Assembly: GCA_002840535.1 (NCBI GenBank)
Contig: PHBH01000042.1
Coordinates: forward strand, 1 to 62,266
Length of the DNA: 62,266 bases
From: Deltaproteobacteria bacterium HGW-Deltaproteobacteria-15
Lineage (GTDB): Bacteria; Desulfobacterota; DSM-4660; Desulfatiglandales; HGW-15
Reading direction: 5' to 3'
The notes beneath the pieces were generated by a model. That model did no database searches. It was not told where the DNA came from and saw nothing but the letters and a program-made list of their open reading frames with translations. Of this stretch, positions 1-9,300 are shown in pieces. Each line of letters starts with the position of its first letter. Position 1 is the stretch's first letter. Made by a program: the position numbers and the translations under genes.

Positions 1-184
1 GGAGCGGAACAAACTCCTGAGACAGAAACCAACGGATGAACTCGTTTCGCTCGTCGATTTCGCCCTCGGAAAGGCCGAAGTCAGGGTCGTTCGCCCGGAT
101 AACCTTCAGGCAAGAACTGGCGGGAAGCTCCTCTTCCGCTATCCAGCTGTCAACGGCTTCACTGATTTCTAGCTGCTTATACAT
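1..184 (-). CDS. Partial small hypothetical protein, C-terminus outside window
   Basis: An open frame starts with ATG at 184 and runs off the left edge after 61 codons without a stop. It has a clear ribosome binding site (GGAGG about 8 nt before the ATG, on the minus strand). The peptide begins MYKQLEISEAVDSWI, is acidic, and has no signal peptide or membrane segment. I do not recognise the family. It is the first gene of the putative integrated element and reads away from it. The strong binding site is the main reason to call it. Confidence 0.55.
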   Translation of the reverse strand, partial: MYKQLEISEAVDSWIAEEELPASSCLKVIRANDPDFGLSEGEIDERNEFIRWFLSQEFVPL

Positions 185-257
185 TCTGACCACCTCCGGA
201 GTGAGTCTTATGCTCCCTCTCTGGCCATAGGTTTCCAGAGAGGGAATTTGTGCTTCC

Positions 258-370
258 GGCGCCGGCGTAGGGACTTTAAGCGGACCCCTCGATAAATCTT
301 TAGGCCGTCAGGCCGACCCCGCAGGGGGAAAGATTTACGATAAGGGGTCTGCGTGTCCCGGAGCCGGCCT
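258..370. repeat. Long imperfect hairpin repeat, copy 1
   Basis: The left arm contains ACCCCTCGATAAATCTTT (about 284-301) and the right arm AAAGATTTACGATAAGGGGT (329-348). Outer arms containing GCCGGC and GGGAC also pair. The loop holds two small palindromes, GGCC-GTCA-GGCC and CCCC-GCA-GGGG. The same core recurs at 877-978 with different but still self-complementary flanks, which suggests that the fold is conserved. Confidence 0.7.
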
Positions 371-665
371 ACGATCGGATCCTCTTCCCGATCTAATCTC
401 AGCTGGTGTCACTTCTCAGGAGCTTCCTTCTTCGAAAGAGGGATTCCATTGTGGGTAACCCGCAGGTTGCTGCGGGGTGATTCATTCTCCGTTAGGTCCT
501 TGAGGGAATTGTTCTTGATAAAGCCTGGAGAAAGATTTCGTACTGATCATTGTTTTGCGAGGAGGATAGAATTTCAGCCCCGGCGCTTCTTTTAAGAAGC
601 GCCGGGGCCGCAGTAAATGGGATGGGGTGGGTGGGGAACAAAAAAAAGAAAAATAAGGCCGTAAT
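371..665. other. Intergenic stretch without a supported gene
   Basis: I see no coding frame here with a ribosome binding site or recognisable protein. It contains the strong hairpin at 577-608, then a G-rich and A-rich tract up to the end of the small CxxC gene. Confidence 0.5.
577..608. repeat. Perfect 15-bp inverted repeat (hairpin)
   Basis: GCCCCGGCGCTTCTT at 577-591 is followed after 2 nt by its exact reverse complement at 594-608. There is no T-run on either side, so it does not look like a standard intrinsic terminator, although it could block transcription or be a protein-binding site. Confidence 0.7.
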
Positions 666-827
666 CTAGGGAGGATTTAACACGACTCGGCAAGACGGAC
701 AAATTTCAAAGCCGGCATGTGACTCGGCTTCAGTCAGCAATCTCCTGCAAAAAATGCAGAGATAGCGTGTCTCCATTCTCGATGCTCGCTCTCTGTATTG
801 TCCTTCTTGGACTATGTTGAACTGCAT
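666..827 (-). CDS. Small CxxC...CxxC zinc-ribbon-like protein (53 aa)
   Basis: The 53-residue product carries two CxxC pairs (CIFC and CPSC) about 15 residues apart, the pattern of a small zinc ribbon. I chose the ATG at 827 because it has GAGGTG about 5 nt upstream; the longer start at 854 lacks a site and would lie inside a palindrome. That palindrome (839-871) sits just before the start and may be an operator. The gene lies between the two long hairpin repeats. The function is unknown; small zinc ribbons in mobile elements are often nucleic-acid or protein binding, which is inference here. Confidence 0.6.
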   Translation of the reverse strand: MQFNIVQEGQYRERASRMETRYLCIFCRRLLTEAESHAGFEICPSCRVVLNPP

Positions 828-838
828 GTCTATCACCT

Positions 839-871
839 CATCAAACCTTTTCACGTAGAAAAGGTTTGATG
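839..871. promoter_or_regulatory. 14-bp-arm palindrome before the small CxxC gene
   Basis: CATCAAACCTTTTC at 839-852 is followed by a 5-nt spacer and its exact reverse complement. It ends 11 nt upstream of the ATG at 827 and overlaps the ribosome binding region. An operator or a translation-blocking hairpin would both fit. Confidence 0.55.
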
Positions 872-876
872 GCGGG

Positions 877-978
877 TCAGTTTTGGGGCACCTTTAAGCG
901 AACCCCTCGATAAATTTTTCGGTCCATTCAGGGACCGAAAAATTTACGATAAGGGGTTTGCGGGTGCCCCAAAACTGA
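877..978. repeat. Long hairpin repeat, copy 2
   Basis: The outer arms TCAGTTTTGGGGCACC (877-892) and its exact complement (963-978) enclose the core ACCCCTCGATAAAT / ATTTACGATAAGGGGT also seen in copy 1 at 258-370. The apical stem CGGTCC / GGACCG differs in sequence from copy 1 but pairs as well. It lies 25 nt before the nuclease gene at 1004. Confidence 0.75.
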
Positions 979-1003
979 GCAGGGCAAGCAAAGGAGGAAA
1001 AAG

Positions 1004-1585
1004 ATGCCAGCTCTGCATGGCCCAAAAAGTTACGCAATTATTATTCACTTTGGAGTGGTGACTCAAATTTATAAGTTGCCGATCGCACCAGCTCGGAGAA
1101 TGGACAAGCGCTACACCCTCGAATCGTTGGCAGGCAGCGAAGTTTCATATAGATTCAAGTCGGAAGGAGAAAAGCGGATTGCCGGATTCCTCGATGAGAA
1201 TTCTATCAAGTACCAGTATGAGCAGGGCGTGCTGGTGAACTATCCCATGAACAAACCAAGGATCTGGTACCCGGATTTTTATCTCCCCGAGTTCGGTGCT
1301 TACATCGAATACTTTGGACTATCAGGAAGGCAAAACTATGATCGAGGAATCAAGGCCAAGGAAACCTCATATTCCAAAACTGGCTTGAATGTCATCCCGG
1401 TTTACCCTTGGACCTTTAACGAAGACTGGAGAGGATACATCATGCGGGAGCTCAAGTCTGTTACGATCGGAAAATATTGGAAGCTTATGAGCAAGCCTTA
1501 CTGGGGACAGCAGAGATCGCTTTCTCAGTTCAATTACTCCTCCGGCCGTGGAAGGTACAACCTGGTGGGCAGGAAACTACACTAA
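1004..1585 (+). CDS. PD-(D/E)XK-type nuclease-like protein
   Basis: The 193-residue protein has the signature of a small PD-(D/E)XK endonuclease fold: SEGEKRIAGFL around residues 53-63 (first acidic helix), WYPDFYLPE with Asp91, and YIEYFG with Glu102, followed by a strand rich in valine. The ExFG form without the usual lysine is seen in nuclease domains attached to UvrD/Rep-type helicases and in VSR-like proteins. A strong ribosome binding site (AAAGGAGGAAAAAG) precedes the ATG. It lies directly after hairpin repeat copy 2 in the putative integrated element. It could be a stand-alone nuclease for defence or element maintenance; the substrate cannot be told from the sequence. Confidence 0.7.
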   Translation: MPALHGPKSYAIIIHFGVVTQIYKLPIAPARRMDKRYTLESLAGSEVSYRFKSEGEKRIAGFLDENSIKYQYEQGVLVNYPMNKPRIWYPDFYLPEFGAYIEYFGLSGRQNYDRGIKAKETSYSKTGLNVIPVYPWTFNEDWRGYIMRELKSVTIGKYWKLMSKPYWGQQRSLSQFNYSSGRGRYNLVGRKLH

Positions 1586-1632
1586 TATATATTAGACTTT
1601 CGATGCAGGAGCTAATTGGCTGTTTCCATGAT

Positions 1633-1661
1633 GAATTGAGCGCAAAGCGCTAGATCAATTC
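1633..1661. repeat. Imperfect inverted repeat between nuclease and relaxation gene
   Basis: GAATTGAGCGC at 1633-1643 pairs with GCGC (1647-1650) and TCAATTC (1655-1661), with a 4-nt bulge. It lies in the short gap between the convergent genes at 1004 and 1804. Confidence 0.4.
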
Positions 1662-1803
1662 GGTGCAATTCGAGGTGTATTTTCGATACAATCCAAAGGA
1701 TTTTCTGTGCAATTTGCTGGGAGATTACGATACATTCTGGGGCTGGTTTATGGCTTGGCCGCGAGAAGGCCCAACCACAAGGGAAGTTCCGGGGTAGGGG
1801 ATG

Positions 1804-2715
1804 TCATTCCTTGAGGAGGAGCGGTGCAGAGCGAGCAAATTCGGATCCTAGAATTGATTCCTGAGCGGTGTCTTGCTTGCCGCCGCGGAACCATATTTTT
1901 GCCGACAACCCAGCAGAAAACATCTGATCCACCGTTGCAAGCCATACGAAGTCTGATGACGACATGCTTTTGACCAAGTTGCACAAGGAACCCAGGCGGG
2001 TGCTCGAGGTCGTAAGGAAGAGGAGCCGAAAGCCGTTCAACCTGCAATCCAAAATGGTCTCGTAGGATTTGTATTCTCCGGTTTGAAAGCATTGTCGATA
2101 GTTGAGTATTTTCTTCCGGATGTCTCCCTTCCCCCGGGAAACCCCTGCGGCTGACTCGGTCCCTCTATCCGCCTCAAGGAAGAACAACAACGTTTTCTTC
2201 TTCTCATTATGGGTAATCGAGAAAACCAGGTCTGGAGCGAAGGCTTTCACACCTTTGCGCCTGAGCGGATCGATAAACCCATTGGCTGCGGGAGGTTCCC
2301 TTCCGGGAAGAGGAAAAAGGGGAGAGATGACCCGGACCGAAAGCTGTGAAAAGATTTCTCCAACAGCATTCAGATGAATCCTGAACCAGTTCACCAAGAG
2401 CTGATGGTCAAGACTATGGTGGCTTGGGGCGTCCAACCAGTTGTTCGGGACATCTTCTAGCTCCGGCAGTTTGGAACGCAACAGATCAATGCCTTTCTCG
2501 GTCAGGTGTATAATCTTTTCAGGTCGGCCCCGACTCTTACCGAATGCCCTAGTATCCGATTGGATGAGCCCCTCCTCAGACAACGCCCTCAGGCGTCTAC
2601 GGACTACCTGTCTTTCTCTTTTCTGAAAGGCCGCAAGCTGGGTCACGGTCAAGGCCCGTGCTTGGGTCAAGAAGGAAAGCAACCCGAAATCGTTCCTGTT
2701 GAATTGAAAGGTCAC
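1804..2715 (-). CDS. Replication-relaxation family protein
   Basis: The 303-residue protein has the two parts of the replication-relaxation family found on plasmids and integrative elements. The N-terminal winged helix-turn-helix covers about residues 8-80 (TVTQLAAFQ, RRRLRALSEEGLI). The C-terminal half is nuclease-like, with APDLVFSI followed by LFFLEADRGTE. The start is GTG at 2715 with AAGGTGA upstream; no earlier start fits. It lies 55 nt downstream of the membrane protein at 2771-3862 on the same strand, so the two are probably co-transcribed. It supports the view that this region is a mobile element. Family assignment is good; its exact role, such as copy control or element replication, is inference. 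Confidence 0.75.
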   Translation of the reverse strand: MTFQFNRNDFGLLSFLTQARALTVTQLAAFQKRERQVVRRRLRALSEEGLIQSDTRAFGKSRGRPEKIIHLTEKGIDLLRSKLPELEDVPNNWLDAPSHHSLDHQLLVNWFRIHLNAVGEIFSQLSVRVISPLFPLPGREPPAANGFIDPLRRKGVKAFAPDLVFSITHNEKKKTLLFFLEADRGTESAAGVSRGKGDIRKKILNYRQCFQTGEYKSYETILDCRLNGFRLLFLTTSSTRLGSLCNLVKSMSSSDFVWLATVDQMFSAGLSAKIWFRGGKQDTAQESILGSEFARSAPLLLKE

Positions 2716-2770
2716 TTAAATCACCTTCCGAGTACGTCACTCAAACCGCTGTTGAACTCTTCAAGGCCTT

Positions 2771-3862
2771 TCAAGAATTCTTGATTGCCCACTCCCTGAC
2801 CGCACGAACGGCCCTCTTCGGGACCGGGGTTTTCCCGTCCAGCCACTCCTGACAAGTTCTTAACCTTCTTCGATTCGTTATCTTGGCGATCTGTTCTACA
2901 GTCAGATTGTGCTTGCTCACGAAATCAAGAAACTCCTGATTGAGGGATTGGTCTTCCCGAATCTCTTCTTGCGGGGGTTTCCTGTCTGCCCAGACCGCAT
3001 TAACAGCCACCGTAAGGCCTATGGAAAGGGGCTCTAGAATCAGAACCAGGAGCAGAATCAGGCAGGAAATGGCATGTTCATCCTTTAAGCCCATGATTCT
3101 GGCAACCGCGAAAACAGGTCCCGCCGATTGCCGTTCCTGGATGACCTTGATCCGAAGAAGGGTCTCCTGGTTTTCGATTTCCAATAGACGGGCCTGCTTT
3201 TCCTGATATCCCCACTTGTTTCGCTCATCGATGCGTCTGGTAACATGGCCTTTTGGAAGACCTTCGAGGGTCGTGTCAAACACTGAAATCTGATCTCTAA
3301 GGATTGCAGTTTCTCTTGCCAATGAGTCGAGATCGGCTTCTGCCGTCCTCAATCCGTTGGTAGCATGAACATGGCTCTGCGACAGAAACCCCATGATCTC
3401 GACAGAAGTCAAGACCACAAGAACGAGAATGATACCGGCAAAAATGCCCCTTGGAATCCAACGAAGCTCAGACCAGTTACGATAGAGATGCGACACGACC
3501 AGGATCTTGCCAATCTCCATGCCGAGTCCCGTGCAGAATATGATCTTGGAGTGCTCGGAAAACACTGCCATTAAACCGTATACGGACATGTATATGGAAC
3601 TCCCGGCGACAAGAACCAGACTCAAGGTCAGAAGAAGGGGAAACACCCCTCTGTCCTCTTTTCGTTGAGGCGCGGACGCCCTGGCACACATCGTCGGGCC
3701 TGGCCGTCTGTCGTTCGAGCCGATTTGTACTTGCTTCTTACCCAGGAAAGATTGGCCCTGTTCTGTTCCTGTCCCGTTCTGCCCGGACCGGACCGATTTG
3801 AGACCGGTCAGGTTTCGTTTCGATCCAGTCCGGAACTGTTCTTGTCTGGAAACTCTATTCAT
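2771..3862 (-). CDS. Four-helix membrane protein with coiled coil and C-terminal HTH-like tail
   Basis: Unrecognised 363-residue protein. A basic, polar N-terminal tail (1-70) precedes three membrane helices (about 73-102, 108-131 and 138-160), a coiled-coil loop of about 90 residues (168-255), a fourth helix (263-290) and a cytoplasmic C-terminus. The last 50 residues (LTVEQIAKITNRR ... EWLDGKTPVPKRA) look like a small helix-turn-helix or adaptor segment. The start at 3862 has GGAGAGGA upstream. It is followed 55 nt later by the replication-relaxation gene. A membrane anchor for element replication or partition is a guess from this pairing only. Confidence 0.6.
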   Translation of the reverse strand: MNRVSRQEQFRTGSKRNLTGLKSVRSGQNGTGTEQGQSFLGKKQVQIGSNDRRPGPTMCARASAPQRKEDRGVFPLLLTLSLVLVAGSSIYMSVYGLMAVFSEHSKIIFCTGLGMEIGKILVVSHLYRNWSELRWIPRGIFAGIILVLVVLTSVEIMGFLSQSHVHATNGLRTAEADLDSLARETAILRDQISVFDTTLEGLPKGHVTRRIDERNKWGYQEKQARLLEIENQETLLRIKVIQERQSAGPVFAVARIMGLKDEHAISCLILLLVLILEPLSIGLTVAVNAVWADRKPPQEEIREDQSLNQEFLDFVSKHNLTVEQIAKITNRRRLRTCQEWLDGKTPVPKRAVRAVREWAIKNS

Positions 3863-3902
3863 AGTGGTCCTCTCCGCTAAGCCGTGTCCTGGTCAGTGCC
3901 GT

Positions 3903-5996
3903 TCATCCTATTTTGTAAGTCTTCCTCTTCTTGTATTCGGCTTGCTTGCCAATGTTCCACTGCCTCACGGGGCTGAGATACCCCACCACCCTTGAGTAGA
4001 CTTCGGTCTCCTGGTCGCAAGAAGGACAGCGTGTTTGTTCCCCGCTAAGGTAGCCGTGAGTCCGGCAGACACTGAAGGTCGGGGTAATGGTGAAATAAGG
4101 GATGTGATAACGGGATACGACTTTCCGGATCAGACCCTTTACCGCCTTTGTGTCCGTCACCTGTTCCCCTAGGTAGATATGAAGAGCGGTCCCCCCGGTG
4201 TACTTCGTCTGCAACTCGTCCTGTAACTCAAGGGTCTCGAAGATGTCATCCGTGAAGTTTACCGGGAGTTGGGTTGAATTCGTGTAAAACGGGGCGGCTT
4301 GCTGATATGCTTCTTCATTAGCACAGATGATTTGAGGGTATCGCGCCTTGTCGAGCATCGCCAACCGATAGGAAGTGCTTTCCGCAGGTGTTGCTTCCAG
4401 GTTGAACATATCCCCGGTCTCTTCTTGTGCCTCGGAGAGGAAATCTCTGATGAAGTCCATCAGCCGGAGGGAAAAGTTGCGCCCCTTTTCGCTCGCAACG
4501 TTCTCCCCGAGGAGATTCAGGCAGGCCTCATTCATGCCGACGATGCCGATAGTCGAGAAGTGCTGGCACCAGTAACTGCCCCTCGCTTCCTTGACGTCTC
4601 GCAGGTAAAACCGTGAGTACGGATAAAAACCTCGGCCGGTGAACCTCTCGAGAACCTTTCGTTTAATGGAGAGGCTCTCTTTGGCGAGGGAGAGCATCTT
4701 CTTGAGTCGCTCGAGGAAGGCCTTCTCGTTTCCGGCAAGATATCCAATCCGAGGGAGGTTTATGGTCACCACGCCGACGGACCCGGTAAGTGGATGGGCA
4801 CCGAAAAGGCCTCCACCCCTCTTAAGGAGCTCTCTCTTGTCCAGCCTGAGGCGGCAGCACATCGAGGTGACGTCTTCGGCAGTCATGTCTGAGTTCACGA
4901 AATTGGAAAAGTAAGGGATCCCGTACCTTCCAGTCATCCTCCAGATCGAATCGAGATCAGGGTTCTCCCAATTGAAGTCGGGGGTGATCTGATACGTGGG
5001 GATAGGAAAGGTAAACGCTCTTCCCCTGGCATCCCCCTCCAGCATGACCTCTGCGAATGCCCGGTTGACCAGATCCATCTCCTGCTGAAAGTCAGAATAG
5101 GTGTCTTTCTGCCGAAGACCTCCGATGATCACCTGTTCAACCGCCAAATCTTTTGGCACCTGCAGATCCAGGGTGACATTCGTGAAAGGTGTTCTGAAGC
5201 CGACGCGAGTGGGGATGTTCGTATTGAACACGAATTCCTGGAAAGCCTGACGCACTTGGACGTAGTCCAGGTCGTCGGCTCGAACAAACGGGGCGAGAAG
5301 CGTGTCGAAATGCGAAAAGGCCTGTGCTCCGGCAGCTTCTCCCTGGAGGGTATAGAAGAAATTGACGATCTGGCCGAGGGCCGATCTCAAGTGTTTTGCA
5401 GGTGCGCTTTCGACCTTCCCTTCTACTCCTTTGAAGCCATCTAGAAGCAGAGCCTTTAGATCCCATCCTACGCAGTAGACCGCTAGAAGGCCCAGGTCGT
5501 GTAAGTGCAAATCCCCTTCTCGGTGGGCCTCCCTGATCTCGGTGGGATAGATCCGATTCAGCCAGTATTCCGCCGTGATCTCAGAAGAGATATAGTTGTT
5601 CATGCCTTGGAGCGAATAGGGCATGTTGCTGTTTTCCCGTACTTTCCAGTCAATCTCTTCCAGGTAGTTTTCGACCAACTGAACGTTGGCCTTGGACAGA
5701 AGATCTCTGATCTTGGCGTGCTGCTCCCTGTAGAGGATATATGCCTTGGCCGTCTTGTAGTACGGGGATCGGATAAGCACCCTTTCCACCGCATCCTGGA
5801 TGTCCTCCACATCTGCGACCAAACCGGGCCCTAATGAATGGGCCAAGTCCATGACGTTGGAGGAGAGTTCCCTTGCTACTTCCTCTTCGAACTCGCCTGT
5901 CGCTTTTCCCGCCTTGGCTATTGCCGATGTGATCTTCGATTGATCGAAGCCGACGATCCTCCCATCCCGTTTTCTTATGCGTTCGAACATTTCCAT
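3903..5996 (-). CDS. nrdD: Anaerobic ribonucleoside-triphosphate reductase
   Basis: Class III ribonucleotide reductase, which makes dNTPs without oxygen using a glycyl radical. The 697 residues show an N-terminal ATP-cone (about 1-95, RKRDGRIVGFDQSKI), the large barrel domain, a C-terminal four-cysteine zinc site (CRTHGYL ... CPSC) and the glycyl radical loop RVVGY with Gly about 672. Full family length, no break. An NrdG activase, needed to form the radical, is not in this window; normally it is the next gene, so this copy must use an activase encoded elsewhere. AAGGGGGAA precedes the ATG at 5996 (a start two codons later is equally possible). It lies inside the putative integrated element, so it may be a second, mobile nrdD. 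Confidence 0.93.
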   Translation of the reverse strand: MEMFERIRKRDGRIVGFDQSKITSAIAKAGKATGEFEEEVARELSSNVMDLAHSLGPGLVADVEDIQDAVERVLIRSPYYKTAKAYILYREQHAKIRDLLSKANVQLVENYLEEIDWKVRENSNMPYSLQGMNNYISSEITAEYWLNRIYPTEIREAHREGDLHLHDLGLLAVYCVGWDLKALLLDGFKGVEGKVESAPAKHLRSALGQIVNFFYTLQGEAAGAQAFSHFDTLLAPFVRADDLDYVQVRQAFQEFVFNTNIPTRVGFRTPFTNVTLDLQVPKDLAVEQVIIGGLRQKDTYSDFQQEMDLVNRAFAEVMLEGDARGRAFTFPIPTYQITPDFNWENPDLDSIWRMTGRYGIPYFSNFVNSDMTAEDVTSMCCRLRLDKRELLKRGGGLFGAHPLTGSVGVVTINLPRIGYLAGNEKAFLERLKKMLSLAKESLSIKRKVLERFTGRGFYPYSRFYLRDVKEARGSYWCQHFSTIGIVGMNEACLNLLGENVASEKGRNFSLRLMDFIRDFLSEAQEETGDMFNLEATPAESTSYRLAMLDKARYPQIICANEEAYQQAAPFYTNSTQLPVNFTDDIFETLELQDELQTKYTGGTALHIYLGEQVTDTKAVKGLIRKVVSRYHIPYFTITPTFSVCRTHGYLSGEQTRCPSCDQETEVYSRVVGYLSPVRQWNIGKQAEYKKRKTYKIG

Positions 5997-6300
5997 TTCC
6001 CCCTTTCCGCTAAAGGTATTTGATTTGCTAATAGCGGCAGAAGGAAGGGGGTTGTTTCAGAAACCCTTGTGGCTTGTTGCTTCAGGAAGAAATTCTTTAT
6101 ACTACTGAGGACTTATGATAAGAGGAGCTTCTCAAAAGTATGTCTTCGGAGTAGTAAGAGGCATTCCTGAATAGCGGTCGGTGGCGAACATTCGACTTAA
6201 TCTGAATGAACCACTTGCTTGACATTATTCGTAAGTTTTTCCAAACGGCAAAATCCTTTTTCCCATATAGTCCAAATTCGCCTCGAAGGAGTTTTTCACT
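5997..6300. other. Divergent intergenic region between nrdD and kinase
   Basis: No gene is supported here. It must hold the divergent promoters of nrdD (minus) and the kinase (plus). A TTGACA at about 6219 could be a -35 for the kinase, but no good -10 stands at the usual spacing. I see no NrdR-box pair of the standard form. Confidence 0.4.
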
Positions 6301-9300
6301 ATGCCTGCCTGTGCATATTGCAGAACTGAGCTTTCAGGAAGCGGCAAATACTGCCCGGAGTGCGGTAAGGCTCAACCTGCTTCTGGTGAGAGGCTTTCCG
6401 GGATCCAACTGAGCGGGGAGAGTTTTGGATTCTCACTTGCTATTGAGCCCGGCGAATCGCTTCTGAGCGGACAATTTGAGATTGAAGACAGGATTGGATC
6501 GGGTGGTTTCGGAGAGGTTTATTTGGCCCGGGATACCGAAGTAGCTGAACGGGTTGCCCTGAAAATTGTCCCTTCAAATACAGGCGAGGAGGAGACTGCG
6601 GCTGAACAAGTCAGGAACGAAATAAGTTTACGCCGAAGGATTACCGACTTTGAGCACGTCATTCAGGTGAACGGGCCTTATGTGGATCCTGATTTCAAAG
6701 GTCTCAGGCTGGTGTTGCTGTCCATGGAATACGCCGAGGGCGGTAGCCTGCGAAAGTGGTTGCACACGAACAAGGACAGAACTGGGGAGGAGAGGCGTTC
6801 GGATGGCTTGAGGTATTTCAAGGATGCCTGCTTGGGGGTAAAGACGATCCATAATCACGGGTTGATACACCTGGACCTGAAGCCGGAAAATCTCCTTATA
6901 AAGGAAGGCAGAGTAAAAGTATCTGACCTAGGATTGAGCCGTAATTATATCCAGTATGCTCAGAACAGGGAGGCGATCCTGAAGGAATTCAGCACCCCTA
7001 CGTACATGAGCCCGGAGCAATTCAGATCTGCGCGTCAGAAGGACATCAATCATCTTAGCGACATTTACTCCTTAGGGGTAATCCTGTTTGAAATTCTGGA
7101 CGGACACGTGCCGTTTGATGGCAGAAACTTTGACGAGCTTAAGGAAAAGCACGTTAGCTTTGTGCCCCCGCGATTGGAGGGTGATCTAGCACCGTGGGGG
7201 AAGATCGTGGGGCGATGTCTGGCCAAAGCACCGGGCGAGCGGTATCAATCCGTGGCCGAGTTGCTATCGGATCTGGATAATGCCGTCTCGGGTGTTGAGA
7301 TCTCGGTCGATGTAAGGTGCCCCAAATGCGGCCATGTCAATGTGAATAGAGATCTGAGGAGATGCGAGATATGCAATTCTGATTTGAGTGAGAAATTCCG
7401 CCCTTGCCCCAGATGCTACAGGCTAAATCGCCTGGATGTGGATGTATGTCCAAAGCACAACCTGGAGAAGCCGGGGTGCGGATACGAGATTGGCCGACAT
7501 TACAAGATCAAGGAATTATTGGAAGCAGCAAGAGAGCTAAGGGATGTAGATCCTTTAGAGGCCATAAGAAATCTAAGGAAAGTACAGGACCTCGACAGGA
7601 GCAACAAAGACGCCAACGAGATGCTTCCTGATTTGTGGAACCTACAAAATTCGATAGACGATATAGTCCCGGAAGCCGAGAAGGCGGAAGGGGAGGGTCG
7701 GGTTGAGGACGCCAAGCAGCGATGGCAGGACGTTTTGGATCTCGTTCCAAGGCATAGAATTGCCCTCAGAGAAAAGGCGAGATTGGATGAATTGATCGCT
7801 TCGTACAATGAGAGTTACGATCGATCAACAAAAATGATGGATGAGGGGCGATACTCCGAAGCCAGGGAACTCTTGAACGCATGCAAGAGGCTCATACCGA
7901 CCAGGAAGGAAACTGATACGGCTTTTAAGGCTCTCAATGAGAGAGAGCGGATCTATGCTACAAATCTTGAAGAGGCCAAGAGTGACAAACGATTGCTGAT
8001 GCTGACCCCCTCTTTGTTGAAGCTGGCCACGTGTCTGAAGCAGTCTCCGAAAAGCAAAGAGGTCCTAAGGCTAAAAGCTGAAGTTGAAGAAGGGATCAGA
8101 AAGGCGAAAGAGCTGTACAAGGAATCAATGGATTTGGCGGATTCGGCTGAATTCGATCAGGCCATAGGTAAGGCGAACGAAGTCAAATCACTTAGAAAAG
8201 ATTTTGATATAATCAACCGGTTTTTGGACACCTTGAAATCAAAGAAGAGTGAATACGATCGAGTGAAGCTTCGATGGCAAGAGGCCTTGAAGGAGGGAGT
8301 GAGGGATCTTGATCTTGCGGAAGAGGAATTGAAGAAGGGATTGGCCATCTGCCCCCGCGATGAAGCTGCAAAAGGCCTTCTAGAAGAAGTAGAAAGAGAC
8401 AAGGACGCGTCTAGCACCTGTCTGAACAAGGTCCCGGCCCACCTCCGAGCTGCGAATTTCGATCGCGCAACGGAGAAATTCAACAAGGCAATGATCATAT
8501 GGCCCAAAAACCCGAGGCTGCAACAGTCCAGAGAAAGAATTGAATTAGTAAGGAAAAACTATCAATCCTGTAGAACGGCATGGGAAGAGGCGCTGGATGA
8601 TAAGGTGCGGGACCTTGAACTCGCGGAAAAGGAACTGACCAAAAGCATAGGTATTTGCCCCGATTCCTCTGATTCGGCACACCTGTTGGAACAGGTAAGA
8701 GAAGAGCAGAAGGCGGCGATCAAGCTTCTGGGAGAAGCCGAAGATCAAATAAACCACGGGCATGCACAAGCGGCTATTGAGCAACTGAAAGAGGCGCAGA
8801 AGGTCTGGTCCAAAGTACCGGGCGTTCAGATAATAAGGGACAGGATACAAGGATTTCTGGACCTGAAAAAGAAATGGGAGGAAGCGCTAAAGCCGGAGGT
8901 CAGAGACCTGGACAGTGCCGAAGCGGAAATAACGAGAGGGTTGAGCCTCTACCCTAACGCAAAAGAACTGACCAGATTGCTGCAACAGGTTGGGGAAGAC
9001 AAGAGGAAGGCGCGAAATTTTCTATCTGAGGCAGAGCGTGATATCCGCGCGGCAAACTTCGACTCTGCCACAGAAGTGTTGATATGTGCGGAATCCCTTT
9101 GGAGAAAGCTTCCCGACCTCCAAAACGTGAGGGCTCAGATCTCACCAACGCGAAAAAAATGGAACCTTCATTTTGGCAATGCGAGAGGGTTCTACAACAG
9201 CAGACGTTTAGATCTCGCCGAAAAGGAACTTCAAGAAGCCTTAAAGATTTGTCCTTTGGCGGCGGATGCCGCGAAGCGGTTGGAACATGTGCGACAAGAA

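Noticed and set aside
353..595. 80-codon frame on the plus strand
   Set aside because: It overlaps hairpin copy 1 at its start, has no ribosome site and an unnatural composition.
577..608. Intrinsic terminator
   Set aside because: Strong hairpin but no T-run on either strand.
258..978. CRISPR array
   Set aside because: Only two repeats 600 nt apart, each a long hairpin with different flanks; no spacers of regular length.
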